Positions 19,341 to 27,503 of a stretch of DNA of 40,100 bases are shown piece after piece. A program made the position numbers and the translations under genes. Every line of letters starts with the position of its first letter. Positions within the stretch are counted from its first letter, which is position 1. Under the pieces are notes generated by a model, which did not search any database, was not told the DNA's origin, and was given only the letters and a program-made list of their open reading frames with translations. Origin of the DNA: Cytophagales bacterium (lineage in GTDB: Bacteria; Bacteroidota; Bacteroidia; Cytophagales; 172606-1); assembly GCA_030448185.1 (NCBI GenBank), contig JAUJNL010000060.1, positions 1 to 40,100 of the forward strand, read 5' to 3'.

Positions 19341-19847
19341 AAGCTATAGATCAAAAATCGAATTAATCAAAAATCTTGAAAGTGTTGCTCCGAAGGAATG
19401 GCTACCCGCTGAAGGAATAGAACCAAAGAGCCATACAATTATCTATTTGCCTTTAGTAAAAGGAACTCGTTCATATATTGAAGAAAGTTTCTAATCAGAT
19501 AAACGGATGTTACGAAAATGGTTGGTTTGATGCTTGCGCAGTTATGATCAGAAGAAGACTGCTCGAAACCTTAATCATAGAAACATTTGAGCAGCATAGA
19601 ATCGAAGATAAAATTAAAAGAAATGGTGATTACGTTTATCTTACGTGATCTCATCAATATGACGCTTAGTGAAACAACTTTTACGTTAGGTAGGAATACC
19701 AAAAATGCCTTGCCTAAACTCAAAGATATAGGTGACAAGTCAGCACATAGTAGACGCTTTATTGCAGTCCGACAAGATATTGACGATGTTAAACCTGATT
19801 TGAGATGTGTAGTTCAGGAATTATTAATACTTGCGGGATTGAAATAG
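19333..19847 (+). pseudogene. DUF4145/HEPN-like protein, two frameshifts
   Basis: Starts at an ATG overlapping the DUF5343 stop: MNKSYRSKIELIKNLES. A one-base shift near 19483 joins KVSNQINGCYENGWFDACAV and RRRLLETLIIE. A second near 19650 joins LRDLINMTLSETTFTLGRN and ends KPDLRCVVQELLILAGLK. The joined product would be about 170 aa and all helical. Its GWFDACAVMIRR helix and the later KDIGDKSAHSRR motif resemble the DUF4145 group of HEPN-like proteins, some of which act as RNases in defence systems; no catalytic claim is made. Both lesions look like extra bases. AT-rich like its partner. Confidence 0.6.
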
Positions 19848-20125
19848 AAAAGAAGTTTACTAACACCAAACCCTTCGACAACCTGTCACTTCACCTCACC
19901 GTATGAGCTTACCGCAATGGGACAACAGCGCAAACTTTATTCCGTTACCACACATAAGCTAAGAATGAATATTAGAAACAGCTGGCTTCTTCCTTGACGA
20001 TTCTATCAGAAATCATGTTGTTATTCTAATCATAATAGCACAATGGGAGAACTTACCATCTTGCGCAACTACTAAGTGATTATTTGTCGAACCAGGAAGG
20101 ATATTTTGACACTGAACTAGTGTTA

Positions 20126-20218
20126 ATGCAGACTAGTTTTTATTTAGTAGGGCTAATCTTAATATTATTAATGCTGTTAGTTGCTCAAGAAAAAGATAAA
20201 GAAATGGTTGCAGATTAA
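20126..20218 (+). CDS. Possible 30-aa single-pass membrane peptide
   Basis: An ATG at 20126 opens a 30-codon frame: one hydrophobic helix (FYLVGLILILLMLLVA) followed by a charged tail (QEKDKEMVAD) and TAA. The shape is that of small membrane peptides, including type I toxins, but there is no ribosome-binding site and no antisense RNA that I can identify. It may be chance in AT-rich DNA. Confidence 0.2.
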   Translation: MQTSFYLVGLILILLMLLVAQEKDKEMVAD

Positions 20219-20494
20219 CTATGGTTTGTGCTATCTTATTTATAACCTTAAGCTTCCTTTTTATGATAAGCATGCGGATTTTTCTGGAGTAGAAGTACAT
20301 GGCCATTCATTTTGGAAAGGATTACACTTTCATTAAATAAGGAATAACAATCTGTGGTAACACTACATTCACCGTTAACTGGCCCTGCCACAGTGCAATG
20401 CCAAACCGCAACGGGCACAGTGGCGAGAAGCCTGGCTCCGTTGGCAGTAAGCGGAAGAAAAATATTCTATTTACGACTTCATTTATTGAGGTTT

Positions 20495-20528
20495 GCCTGT
20501 AAAAGAGACTCCTTGCTATTTTACAGGC
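20495..20528. terminator. Perfect 10-bp stem-loop
   Basis: GCCTGTAAAA at 20495-20504 pairs with TTTTACAGGC at 20519-20528 around a 14-base loop, 40 bp before the DUF1330-like remnant. It could be a terminator of upstream transcription, though no T-run follows. Confidence 0.35.
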
Positions 20529-20568
20529 ATGACTTAAGTTCAACTGATTTACCAAGCATTTCCATTGT

Positions 20569-20859
20569 ATGCTTTATTATACCGTGTATATTCGTAAAAG
20601 GAAAGAGGAAGTGTTTAATGAGTTTGAGAGACGGGTTTTACCTCTACTCACAAGACATCATGGAGAACTGCTCTACCGGATAAGGCCAGCCAAAACCAGT
20701 GTAATTGCTACCAGTTGGGGATATCCGTATGAAATCCACCTGGTCTCGTTCCCGGCCAGAAAAGATTTTGGAATCTTACCGGGATGATCAGAAAAAGGTT
20801 ACAATACCTGCCCTTAAAAAGTCGAAAAGGAGCTATTGATTGAAGGACATCTCTTGTGA
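20569..20859 (+). pseudogene. DUF1330-like protein, multiply frameshifted
   Basis: The first frame reads LYYTVYIRKRKEEVFNEFER and RHHGELLYRIRPAKTSVIA, then GYPYEIHLVSFPA, the pattern of a small dimeric alpha/beta-barrel protein of the DUF1330 type. The frame is lost near 20760. Shifting yields ESYRDDQK, then RLQYLPLKK, then VEKELLIEGHLL with TGA at 20857-20859, which are the expected closing segments. At least three indels are needed. With this many lesions next to other remnants, true decay is likely. Confidence 0.6.
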
Positions 20860-21016
20860 AATCGTAAAGGCCTAGTGCTAGCACTAGCTTTAGCTGGTCG
20901 ATGGCCCTTCCAAGGCATATTGCTTCATCCTGACGGGCACGCTGCCGGGAAGCTTTAGTGCGTCAGAGTGTGCAAAAAGAGGACAAAAGAACCATTACTC
21001 CTATCTTTTGCTAAGT

Positions 21017-21316
21017 ATGGTTAAATCAATATCGCAAAAATGGGTCTTAAACCGAATATGCGGGCTGTCTTCATTAACGCCCCTACAAACGCCATTCAAG
21101 CCATTGACCCGCCTGCTCCGGAACTGGAAGCAGACCTTAAGGGGGAATTTGATTACATCCACTTCTTTGCCAAAAGCCAATCCGAGAGTTTCATGAAGGA
21201 GAGGTTCCAGAGTTAAAGGGCTATTTAAAACTGACGAGGGCATGCTATGGGTTTCCTGGCCAAAAGCAAAGCAGCAAGGCACCGATCTCGCTCACACCGT
21301 GAAGCGATTAAACTAA
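21017..21316 (+). pseudogene. DUF3052-like protein, frameshifted and truncated by an insertion sequence
   Basis: The pieces MGLKPNMRAVFINAPTNAIQ, FDYIHFFAKSQSE, EVPELKGYLK and EGMLWVSWPKAKQQGTDLAH match the order of a DUF3052-type protein. At least two frameshifts separate them. The usual C-terminal third is missing. The reading frame ends KRLN and its TAA stop (21314-21316) is formed by the first bases of the IS982 inverted repeat, so the insertion cut the gene. The rest of the gene is not seen on the far side of the element. Confidence 0.6.
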
Positions 21317-22347
21317 CGTGAACTATGGATTAGCAAAGCATTAGAAAAAGGCATAAAGGGCCGCTAATAGAGGTAGGTATATCGACCAAAACACAAACCC
21401 TCAAAAGAGCCCTTTATGCAAGTCCAATTTAGTGAAATAAAGCTCATTGAACTATTTGTTGATATTGATGATTTGCTCAAGCGCTTGACTTATCAGCAGT
21501 CGCGGCAAGTCGGGCAAACTCGTCGTCCTACTCGGGTACCAGCGATCAGCCAATCGGAAGTATGTACCATTCTGGCCGCTTACCCTTATCGGGCTATAAA
21601 TGCTTTGAGTATTATTACCGACAAGTCATTCGGGGGAGTTGCGGAGTTACTTTCCGAAAGCGCCCAGTTATGAGCGGTGCTTATCCTTTGGGAAGTCGCT
21701 GCTACCAACTCATATAGCTCTGGTCTTTATTCCATTGTTGTTTATGAAAACTAGAACGGGTTTATACATTATTGATTCCAAACGTTAGAAGTATGCCACT
21801 TGAAACGGGAACATGCTCACTTGGGTGTTTGCGAATGGTGCCCGCAAGGGAAAAACTGCCACGGGCTGGTTTTATGGCTTTAAGGTGCATTTAGTCATTA
21901 ATGACCAGGAGAGATTGTCAACTGGACGCTTACTCCGGCAATGTAGCCGATAACAATGCTGCTTTGTTACAACAACTGCTCCAAGGACTCACCGGCATTT
22001 GTCTGGCAGATAAAGGCTACTATACCTGCCTGTTTGAATGGTTTACGAACATAAACTGCCTGATAGTCAAACCTAAACAGGAAACATGAAAAAAGATAGT
22101 CTCCTTAATCGACCACCAGCACTACCTCAGAAAGAGAGCGTTAATCGAATCAGTCAATGACTTGTTAGTCTCCGTCTGTGATCTAGAACACACGGCATCG
22201 TAAACCCGAAAACGCCTTTGCCCATTGCCGCTACTGTCGTCGCTTACCAATTCCTTGACCATAAACCCGCTATTTTTATCCTAACCAGTCAGCTCAGTAT
22301 GGCATGGCTGCTTAATTATCCCTCTATCTAATCCATAGTTCACGTTA
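21314..22347 (+). mobile_element. IS982-family insertion sequence, decayed
   Basis: A 1034-bp element bounded by perfect 20-bp inverted repeats TAACGTGAACTATGGATTAG (21314-21333) and its complement (22328-22347). AAC flanks both ends (21311-21313 and 22348-22350), a possible 3-bp target duplication. The single transposase frame inside is broken many times, so the copy cannot move by itself. It interrupts a DUF3052-like gene and its right end abuts a MITE that starts at 22350. Confidence 0.85.
21416..22331 (+). pseudogene. IS982-family transposase, multiply broken
   Basis: Pieces in successive frames follow the IS982 order: an N-terminal VQFSEIKLIELFVDIDDLLK, SQSEVCTILAAYP, then a DDE core with ATGWFYGFKVHLVIND, GEIVNWTLTPGNVADNNA and LADKGYY. 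The tail follows as ALIESVND, VCDLEHT and FLDHKPAIFI, with a TAA at 22329-22331 lying within the right inverted repeat. A whole gene would be about 305 aa, the family norm. At least five frameshifts or stops are present. Confidence 0.82.
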
Positions 22348-22349
22348 AA

Positions 22350-22495
22350 CTAGTACACCGCCAATTTAGTTGTTATAAAATCGTGCATCCGCATTCCAAG
22401 TGCGGATGCACCGAAAAACGCATTTTAAATACGCCTTTCCAAGTTCGCATTGAAAATGCGGAACAACTCAAAATATTAAATTGGCGGGGTACTAG
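22350..22495. repeat. 146-bp MITE with 19-bp inverted ends
   Basis: CTAGTACACCGCCAATTTA at 22350-22368 is the inverted match, with one mismatch, of 22477-22495. Inside is a perfect hairpin GCATCCGCATTCCAAGTGCG and more palindromic GCATTTT/AAAATGC segments. No coding capacity. The inner motif resembles the core of the element at 1226-1657 (both contain a CGCATTTTAAA-type palindrome followed by CTTTCC or TTTTCC and a CGCATT box), so they seem to belong to one family of intergenic repeats. The CTAG at each end may be a target duplication. Confidence 0.75.
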
Positions 22496-23101
22496 GCTAT
22501 GCGTATGGAATGGTTGAAAGTACCTGCTTACGCATTCAATACCCTTTGGTCCGCCTTGAAGTTTACCATCCTAAAGAAGAAAAATCTATCCTTAACGGTT
22601 ACGGAAAACCAAACTATAAAGGGTAGCCTAAAACACCTGATCCAGAAAAATACACATTCTATCAACTTAAAACGAATGCTTATAGTCTCTTCCGGAGCAG
22701 CAACAACGATAGCTATTATAATGTCTGTTTAAAAAATGAAACGAAGGGTGGGAATATGAGTTTACAAAGAGCCGAAGAATAATTAGGGATACTTTTAAGG
22801 ACTCTCAGAGATATAAAAATTTGGAAGTACCATACCTTCACCAGGTGAGGATTATACCTTAGCCCTGTAGGATGGTTCTTTATAGAAAAAATGTTGGTTG
22901 AAAGATGATTAATAACGGCTCACAATATCGGCTAAAAGGACGGCGGGCTTTTCTCATTGTATAAAGACAGCGCAACAGCCAGGTTTATATCAGTGGTTGA
23001 TCCGTTAATTTCTGTTGAATCATCAGAAAAAAATACTTCTACCAGAAGTAGTAAATTACAGATAAGCACCGGAACGCCTCAACCGGCAATGTTACACGCC
23101 T
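22496..23101. other. Gene-poor DNA upstream of the glycerol dehydrogenase
   Basis: Six hundred bases without a recognised gene. A 78-codon frame at 22499-22732 and other pieces (for example ILNGYGKPNYKG in another frame) look like decayed coding DNA, but no family was recognised. It probably contains the promoter of the dehydrogenase gene or its remains. Confidence 0.5.
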
Positions 23102-24809
23102 ATGAATTTATCTTTTTCCGCACTAAACCGGTCTTATCTTCTCAAGCCCTGCAAAATCAGCCGCTGGACCTGCTCATCATTGGCGGCGGGATCACTGGAG
23201 CCGGTATTGCCCTGGATGCCAAGGTCAGGGGGTATGCAGGTGGGCTTGCTGGAATGCAGGACTTTGCCATGAGTGGCAGCCGGTCCACCAAATTGGTGCA
23301 CGGCGGCTTACGCTACCTGAAACAACTGGAACTGAAGCTGGTAGCCGAAGTGGGCCAGGAGCGGGCCATTGTCTACGAAAATGCGCCCGTTACTACGCCG
23401 GTGCCCATGCTGCCGCTGAGTAAGGGGTTCGCTGCGGAAGTGGAAGCCGCCCTTGCTCTTTCGGTATATGATTTTCTGGCTGGTGTAAAAAGCTTCGAAC
23501 GGCGAAAAATGTTTTCAGCCGCGCAGACCCTGGCCGCCGAACCTTTACTGGACCCGGAAAAGATTTTGGGTGGCGCCTTATACTATGAATACCGTACGGA
23601 CGATGCCCGTCTTACGCTTGAGATTATTAAGGAAGCCGTCAGCCGGGGCGACTGGCAATGAACTATGCTAAAGTTACCGGATTTCTCTACGCTGAAGGAC
23701 GGATCCAGGGGGTTTCATTTGAGGACCAACTTACCGGCAAAACGCATCAGCTATTTGCCCGGCAGGTAGTGAATGCCGCCGGACCCTGGGTGGATGGGGT
23801 AGACTCCCTGAACAATCCTCAGCGGGAGGCAAAACTCTTCCTGACAAAAGGCGTTCACTTAGTGGTAGATCAGAAGAAGTTTCCGCTCCGGCAGGCCGTC
23901 TACTACTTTGATGTGCCCGATGGCCGCATGATCTTTGCCATTCCCCGCGCCAGCAAAACCTATATTGGCACTACCGATACGGCCTATGAGGAAATCTGGA
24001 AAATCCAGCCCTGACTGCCGGTGACCGCGATTACCTGCTTCAGGCAGTAAATAATATATTTCCCGGTATCAACTTGCAAGCAAAAGATGTGGAATCGTAC
24101 TGGGCGGGTCTGCGGCCTGATCCGGCAAAAGGTAAGGGGCCCGGAGAAATTTCCCGTAAGGATGAGTTGTTTCAATACCCGTCCGGCCTGATAACCATTG
24201 CCGGCGGCAAACACCGGATACCGCAAAATGGCCCAACGGGTGGTGGATCTGGTAGCCAAGCGACTGCAGCAGGAGGAAAAAGCTTATCCGGCCTGTACCA
24301 CTAACCGGATTCCCCTTTCCGGGGGCAGTTGGGTGGGTCCGCCGCCTTTACGGAGTTCATTCGGCAGAAAACCAGGGTTGGGGTGTTACTGGGACTTCCG
24401 GAGTCCGAAGCTGAACGCCTGGCTACATTCTACGGTTCCAATGTAGACCGCGTTTTTTCTTTCGTCCCCCAGGCGGCCGCCGAAACGGCCTATTCGGTAT
24501 GCCTCCCGGGTTATTGGCTCAGGTGCGCTACAGCCTTGAAGATGAAATGACTACCAGCCCGGCCGATTTCTTTGTCCGTCGTACCGGCGCCTTATATTTA
24601 ATATTGACTTTGTCCGGACTTGGGAAGAGTCCGTCTGGGTCTTTATGTCCCACTACTTTGGCTGGTCGCACGACCAGGCGCAGTATCACCGTTTAGCGCT
24701 TCGGCAACTGCTCAAAGAGGCTCAGTCTTCTTTGGTTTCCGCGCCAGTTCCTGACTCATTATCTATAGTTCGCATTCCACTAAATGGGGTAGGAAATCGA
24801 CCCCAATAG
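23102..24809 (+). pseudogene. glpD: FAD-dependent glycerol-3-phosphate dehydrogenase, many frameshifts
   Basis: The inner-membrane-associated enzyme oxidising glycerol 3-phosphate to dihydroxyacetone phosphate. The FAD-binding loop [18 protein letters not shown], the segment [56 protein letters not shown] and the C-terminal DEMTTSPADFFVRRTGALY are all present in the right order. At least seven frame changes are needed between 23140 and 24600. The last frame ends with TAG at 24807-24809. The joined length (about 565 aa) fits the family. It belongs with glpF and glpK but is separated from them by accessory DNA. Loss would block glycerol use unless the indels are read errors. Confidence 0.88.
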
Positions 24810-24873
24810 GTCTGTTTATGCCTCAAAAGGGGGAATTTGGTCCCCTTTAGTGCCTGGATCGGCTTTTTTACCG

Positions 24874-24891
24874 TAACTATCCGGATAGTTA
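24874..24891. promoter_or_regulatory. 18-bp perfect palindrome TAACTATCCGGATAGTTA
   Basis: A perfect palindrome lies 56 bp upstream of the MORN-like gene start and after a G/C hairpin (about 24827-24848) that may end glpD transcription. An operator is possible; no regulator is identified. Confidence 0.3.
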
Positions 24892-24946
24892 TTAGTATTT
24901 TCCGCGCTGTTGGGTTAAATTTTGCTCTATTTAATCTGCCCTCCCC

Positions 24947-25615
24947 ATGATCACGTATTCCTCTGCACTGCTGCTGACAAACCTGTTGGTTGCTAATTTT
25001 TCCCTCAACCATCAGCCCATCACGTAGTCTTACACGATGGGTACGAGGCTGGCAAACTGGTGCGCAACCACACTGTGTTGCACTATACCCGCCTGAGCGG
25101 GACTCAGGTGGAGGGGTACGTACTCGTAAACCGGGTGATCGAATATGTGGTGAATGAAATGGTAAACGAATATGCCTACCATTATCAAACGGATACCTTA
25201 TGCCATTTTTCGGGTACTATCGAAAACGGTAAGAAAGAAGGCACCTTTCTTTCCCGGCCCGCCGGGAATATTTTTTACCTATACACCTTTTCTAACGGGA
25301 AGGAAAACGGGTCCTTCCAGGGATTTTTCATTTCGGACAACTCTATTGTACGGGCACTTATCAACAGGGCATCAGAGCCGGATCGTACCTGCAGTATTAC
25401 GCAAATGGAAAAATGGCGCTGCAGGAACAATGGCTGGACAGTGAACGCAAGGTAATCCAGCGCGAAGAATATGATATCGAAGGCAGAATATTGGCCGGGG
25501 CTACCTGGCTAACCAATTGAAAGTCAATGAATGGCAATACTTCTTACCGGATGGCCGGAGGAAAAAAACGGAATATTACTCTAATAAGGGGCGGCTAATC
25601 AGGAGTGAGGAGTGA
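24947..25615 (+). pseudogene. MORN/YwqK-like secreted repeat protein, frameshifted
   Basis: An ATG at 24947 opens a signal-peptide-like start (SSALLLTNLLVANF). Following frame changes gives HDGYEAGKLVRNHTVLHYTR, FSGTIENGKKEGTF, YANGKMALQEQWLD and KVNEWQYFLPDGRRKKTEYY. The repeated pattern of glycine-lysine turns (NGKKEG, NGKENG, NGKMAL) is that of MORN or YwqK-like repeats, a family of unclear, often surface, role. At least three frameshifts occur. The last codons and the TGA stop at 25613-25615 lie in the first units of the heptanucleotide tract, so the original C-terminus may have been lost. Confidence 0.6.
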
Positions 25616-26020
25616 GGAGTGAGGAGTGAGGAGTGAGGGTGAGGAGGAGTGAGGAGTGAGGAGTGAGGAGTGAGGAGGAGTGAGGAGAGGAGTGAGGAGT
25701 GAGGAGTGAGGAGTGAGGAGTGAGGAGTGAGGAGTGAGGAGGAGGGGGAGGAGTGAGGAGTGAGGAGTGAGGAGTGAGGAGTGAGGAGTGAGGAGTGAGG
25801 AGTGAGGGTGAGGAGGAGGAGTGAGGAGTGAGGAGTGAGGAGTGAGGAGTGAGGAGTGAGGAGTGAGGAGTGAGGAGTGAGGAGTGAGGAGTGATGAGGA
25901 GTGAGGAGTGAGGAGTGAGGAGGAGTGAGGAGTGAGGAGTGAGGGAGGAGTGAGGAGTGAGGAGTGAGGAGTGAGGAGTGAGGAGTGAGGAGTGAGGAGT
26001 GAGGAGTGAGGAGTGAGGAG
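25601..26020. repeat. 420-bp heptanucleotide tandem repeat (GGAGTGA)n
   Basis: About 60 units of the 7-mer GGAGTGA run without a break, with scattered short interruptions such as GAGGGTGAGG, GGAGGAGGGGG and one GTGATGAG. Because 7 is not a multiple of 3, the G-rich strand has TGA stops in every frame while the other strand is open in all three, giving false frames that read SLLTPHS repeats. The purine-rich strand could form G-quadruplex or triplex structures. The arrangement recalls short tandem heptamer repeats known in cyanobacteria. Copy number is likely unstable and assembly length may be unreliable. Confidence 0.95.
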
Positions 26021-26051
26021 TATAGATAAGCCGACAAAATTAGGGTGCCGT

Positions 26052-26090
26052 AACGGGCAAACATAAAAATCAGCCCGTTTTATTTTCTCA
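26052..26090 (+). terminator. Hairpin plus T-rich tail
   Basis: AACGGGC at 26052-26058 pairs with GCCCGTT at 26073-26079, followed by TTATTTTCTC. This is a plausible Rho-independent terminator for transcription coming through the repeat tract from the left. Confidence 0.5.
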
Positions 26091-26149
26091 AATAAAATTA
26101 TTTCCCTTCTTCTCACTCCTCCCTTCTCGCTCCTCACTCCTAAAAAAAG

Positions 26150-26980
26150 CTATTTCAGCCGTTGGGCTACTTTCTTATTCATTTCTTTTTCACGCTGATA
26201 CACCTCCTCGAACAGATACTTCTCACCGGCCCCATTGATCGACCAGCCATTGAGAGAAAGCTTGTCTCCTTCTAACCGAAAGGTTGATTCCCATTGCATC
26301 TTGTGATCAAATGCATGCTTCTGGGTGTATTTGTTTCCCTCCAGGGTGTAAGTCCCGCCGGCCGCTTCGGTAAACGCTTTTTTGCCATCGTGAATCGATT
26401 GGGCAATATACATCCAGTGGGTTGGCGTGATCACTTTCACTCGTTTATGAGTGGTCATGTCGGTGGTAGATAACACTCCCTTCGGGTCAGTGATCTTCTG
26501 GGAGACCAAATGCCAGGTACCGGCTAGTTTGCCGTTGTTCGCGGGCACATTTTCTCTTTGCCATACTTCCTGCAGAATCGTCTTATCCCCAGTCTGGTTG
26601 CTGATGGCGCCCATCTGGTACATTTTATCCCCCTCTACGCGGAGGGAGAAATCCGTTTTATTAGTTTCGTAATCTTCCCAGGAGGCATACTCCAGAGATT
26701 CAATGTACTTAATGCCATCCAGTGAATAGTGGCCACCACCGGCTCCGCCAAACACTTTCCTGGCTTTGTTGGTACTGTCAGGTACCTGCGACATCCACAT
26801 AAAGTGGGTAGGCGTAATAATTTTCAGTTCGTCCACCTGCGATTGGTCTACCGTTTCGCTTTGCATTCTGGCATTGGTATACGTGGCTGATGTTATTCGC
26901 CAGGTGCCCACGTGGGGTTGGGCAAAGGAGGGGAAATTGGCCCATACGCAGAGTATGAGCATGAATAAGATACGTTTCAT
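26150..26980 (-). CDS. Secreted protein with two lipocalin-like repeats
   Basis: A 276-aa protein with a signal peptide (MKRILFMLILCVWANFPSFA). It contains two copies of one domain. The first, about residues 25-145, has GTWRITSATY, IITPTHFMW, YSLDGIKY, LRVEGDKMYQMG and EVWQRE. The second, about 153-265, has GTWHLVSQKI, VITPTHWMYI, YTLEGNKY, FRLEGDKLSLNG and EVYQREKE. This looks like an internal duplication of a small beta-barrel resembling the DUF4488 group as I recall it. Ligand and function are unknown. The ATG follows a typical short leader on the minus strand. It appears to be a single-gene unit. Confidence 0.75.
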   Translation of the reverse strand: MKRILFMLILCVWANFPSFAQPHVGTWRITSATYTNARMQSETVDQSQVDELKIITPTHFMWMSQVPDSTNKARKVFGGAGGGHYSLDGIKYIESLEYASWEDYETNKTDFSLRVEGDKMYQMGAISNQTGDKTILQEVWQRENVPANNGKLAGTWHLVSQKITDPKGVLSTTDMTTHKRVKVITPTHWMYIAQSIHDGKKAFTEAAGGTYTLEGNKYTQKHAFDHKMQWESTFRLEGDKLSLNGWSINGAGEKYLFEEVYQREKEMNKKVAQRLK

Positions 26981-27179
26981 AGCTTAGGTTATTAAAAAGG
27001 CCGGAAGAAAAAATGGTAATCCGTATGGGGAATGTAACAGCACAGGCAGTACTGTAAAAAGGGGCTTACCTCTCCTGAAAAGACGAGGTCCGTGGTAACG
27101 CGGCTATGGGTGATGCGTAAATGTAAAAAGGGTTAAGTATTTAACCAAGGAAAATTTGCAATAATCCGGGTAACAAGAA
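26981..27179. other. Upstream region of the lipocalin-like gene
   Basis: About 200 bp of non-coding DNA that must hold the promoter of the minus-strand gene. No clear box was picked out. It is followed by an inverted-repeat element. Confidence 0.4.
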
Positions 27180-27470
27180 CGATGTTCGATGTTCGCAAGA
27201 AGTAGCAGCGGCAGTAGCAGGAAGAAGGAGGTAAAGACGTTATGCATAACGTCTGAAGTAGGAATATGCTTTAACAGCTTCTCAATTGCTCGGCTCGGCC
27301 GAGTGACTACTAGCCGAATGACTACTATTGTAAGGGCGTATCACCTACGCCCTTCCGTCCCGTGTTATGGGAATGCCGGTAGTATGGAAACAATAATTTA
27401 CTATTGGTAACGATCTTACTTCCTTTTTCCTGCTACTGCCGCTGCTACTTCTTGCGAACATCGAACATCG
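27180..27470. repeat. 291-bp element with perfect 44-bp inverted ends
   Basis: The left arm 27180-27223 (CGATGTTCGATGTTCGCAAG and onward) is the exact complement of the right arm 27427-27470. Inside are a perfect 20-bp palindrome AGACGTTATGCATAACGTCT at 27235-27254, a 9-bp hairpin AAGGGCGTA/TACGCCCTT at 27332-27354, and CTCGGCCGAG near 27293. There is no transposase. It has the form of a MITE or long-hairpin intergenic repeat, ending 33 bp from the GMC gene stop. Confidence 0.85.
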
Positions 27471-27499
27471 AGCCTCGAACATCGAGCCTCGAACATCGA
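27461..27499. repeat. 14-bp direct repeats TCGAACATCGAGCC
   Basis: Two full copies (27461-27474, 27475-27488) and a partial third (27489-27499) overlap the right arm of the inverted-repeat element and stop just before the GMC stop codon. Confidence 0.8.
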
Positions 27500-27503
27500 A
27501 TTC

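Larger units (their letters stand above)
19848..20568. other. Gene-poor accessory DNA
   Basis: Seven hundred bases with no recognised full gene. It contains one possible 30-codon membrane peptide (20126-20218) and a perfect 10-bp hairpin (20495-20528). No family resemblance was found in other frames. Confidence 0.5.

Noticed and set aside
25601..26020. CRISPR array
   Set aside because: The units are 7 bp in direct tandem without spacers.
25576..26137. Long minus-strand frames reading SLLTPHS repeats
   Set aside because: They are translations of the heptamer tract. A 7-base unit without stops on that strand stays open in all frames, and there is no start region or domain.
27189..27410. 73-codon frame inside the inverted-repeat element
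   Set aside because: It is made of the repeat arm and inner palindromes, and no protein family was recognised.
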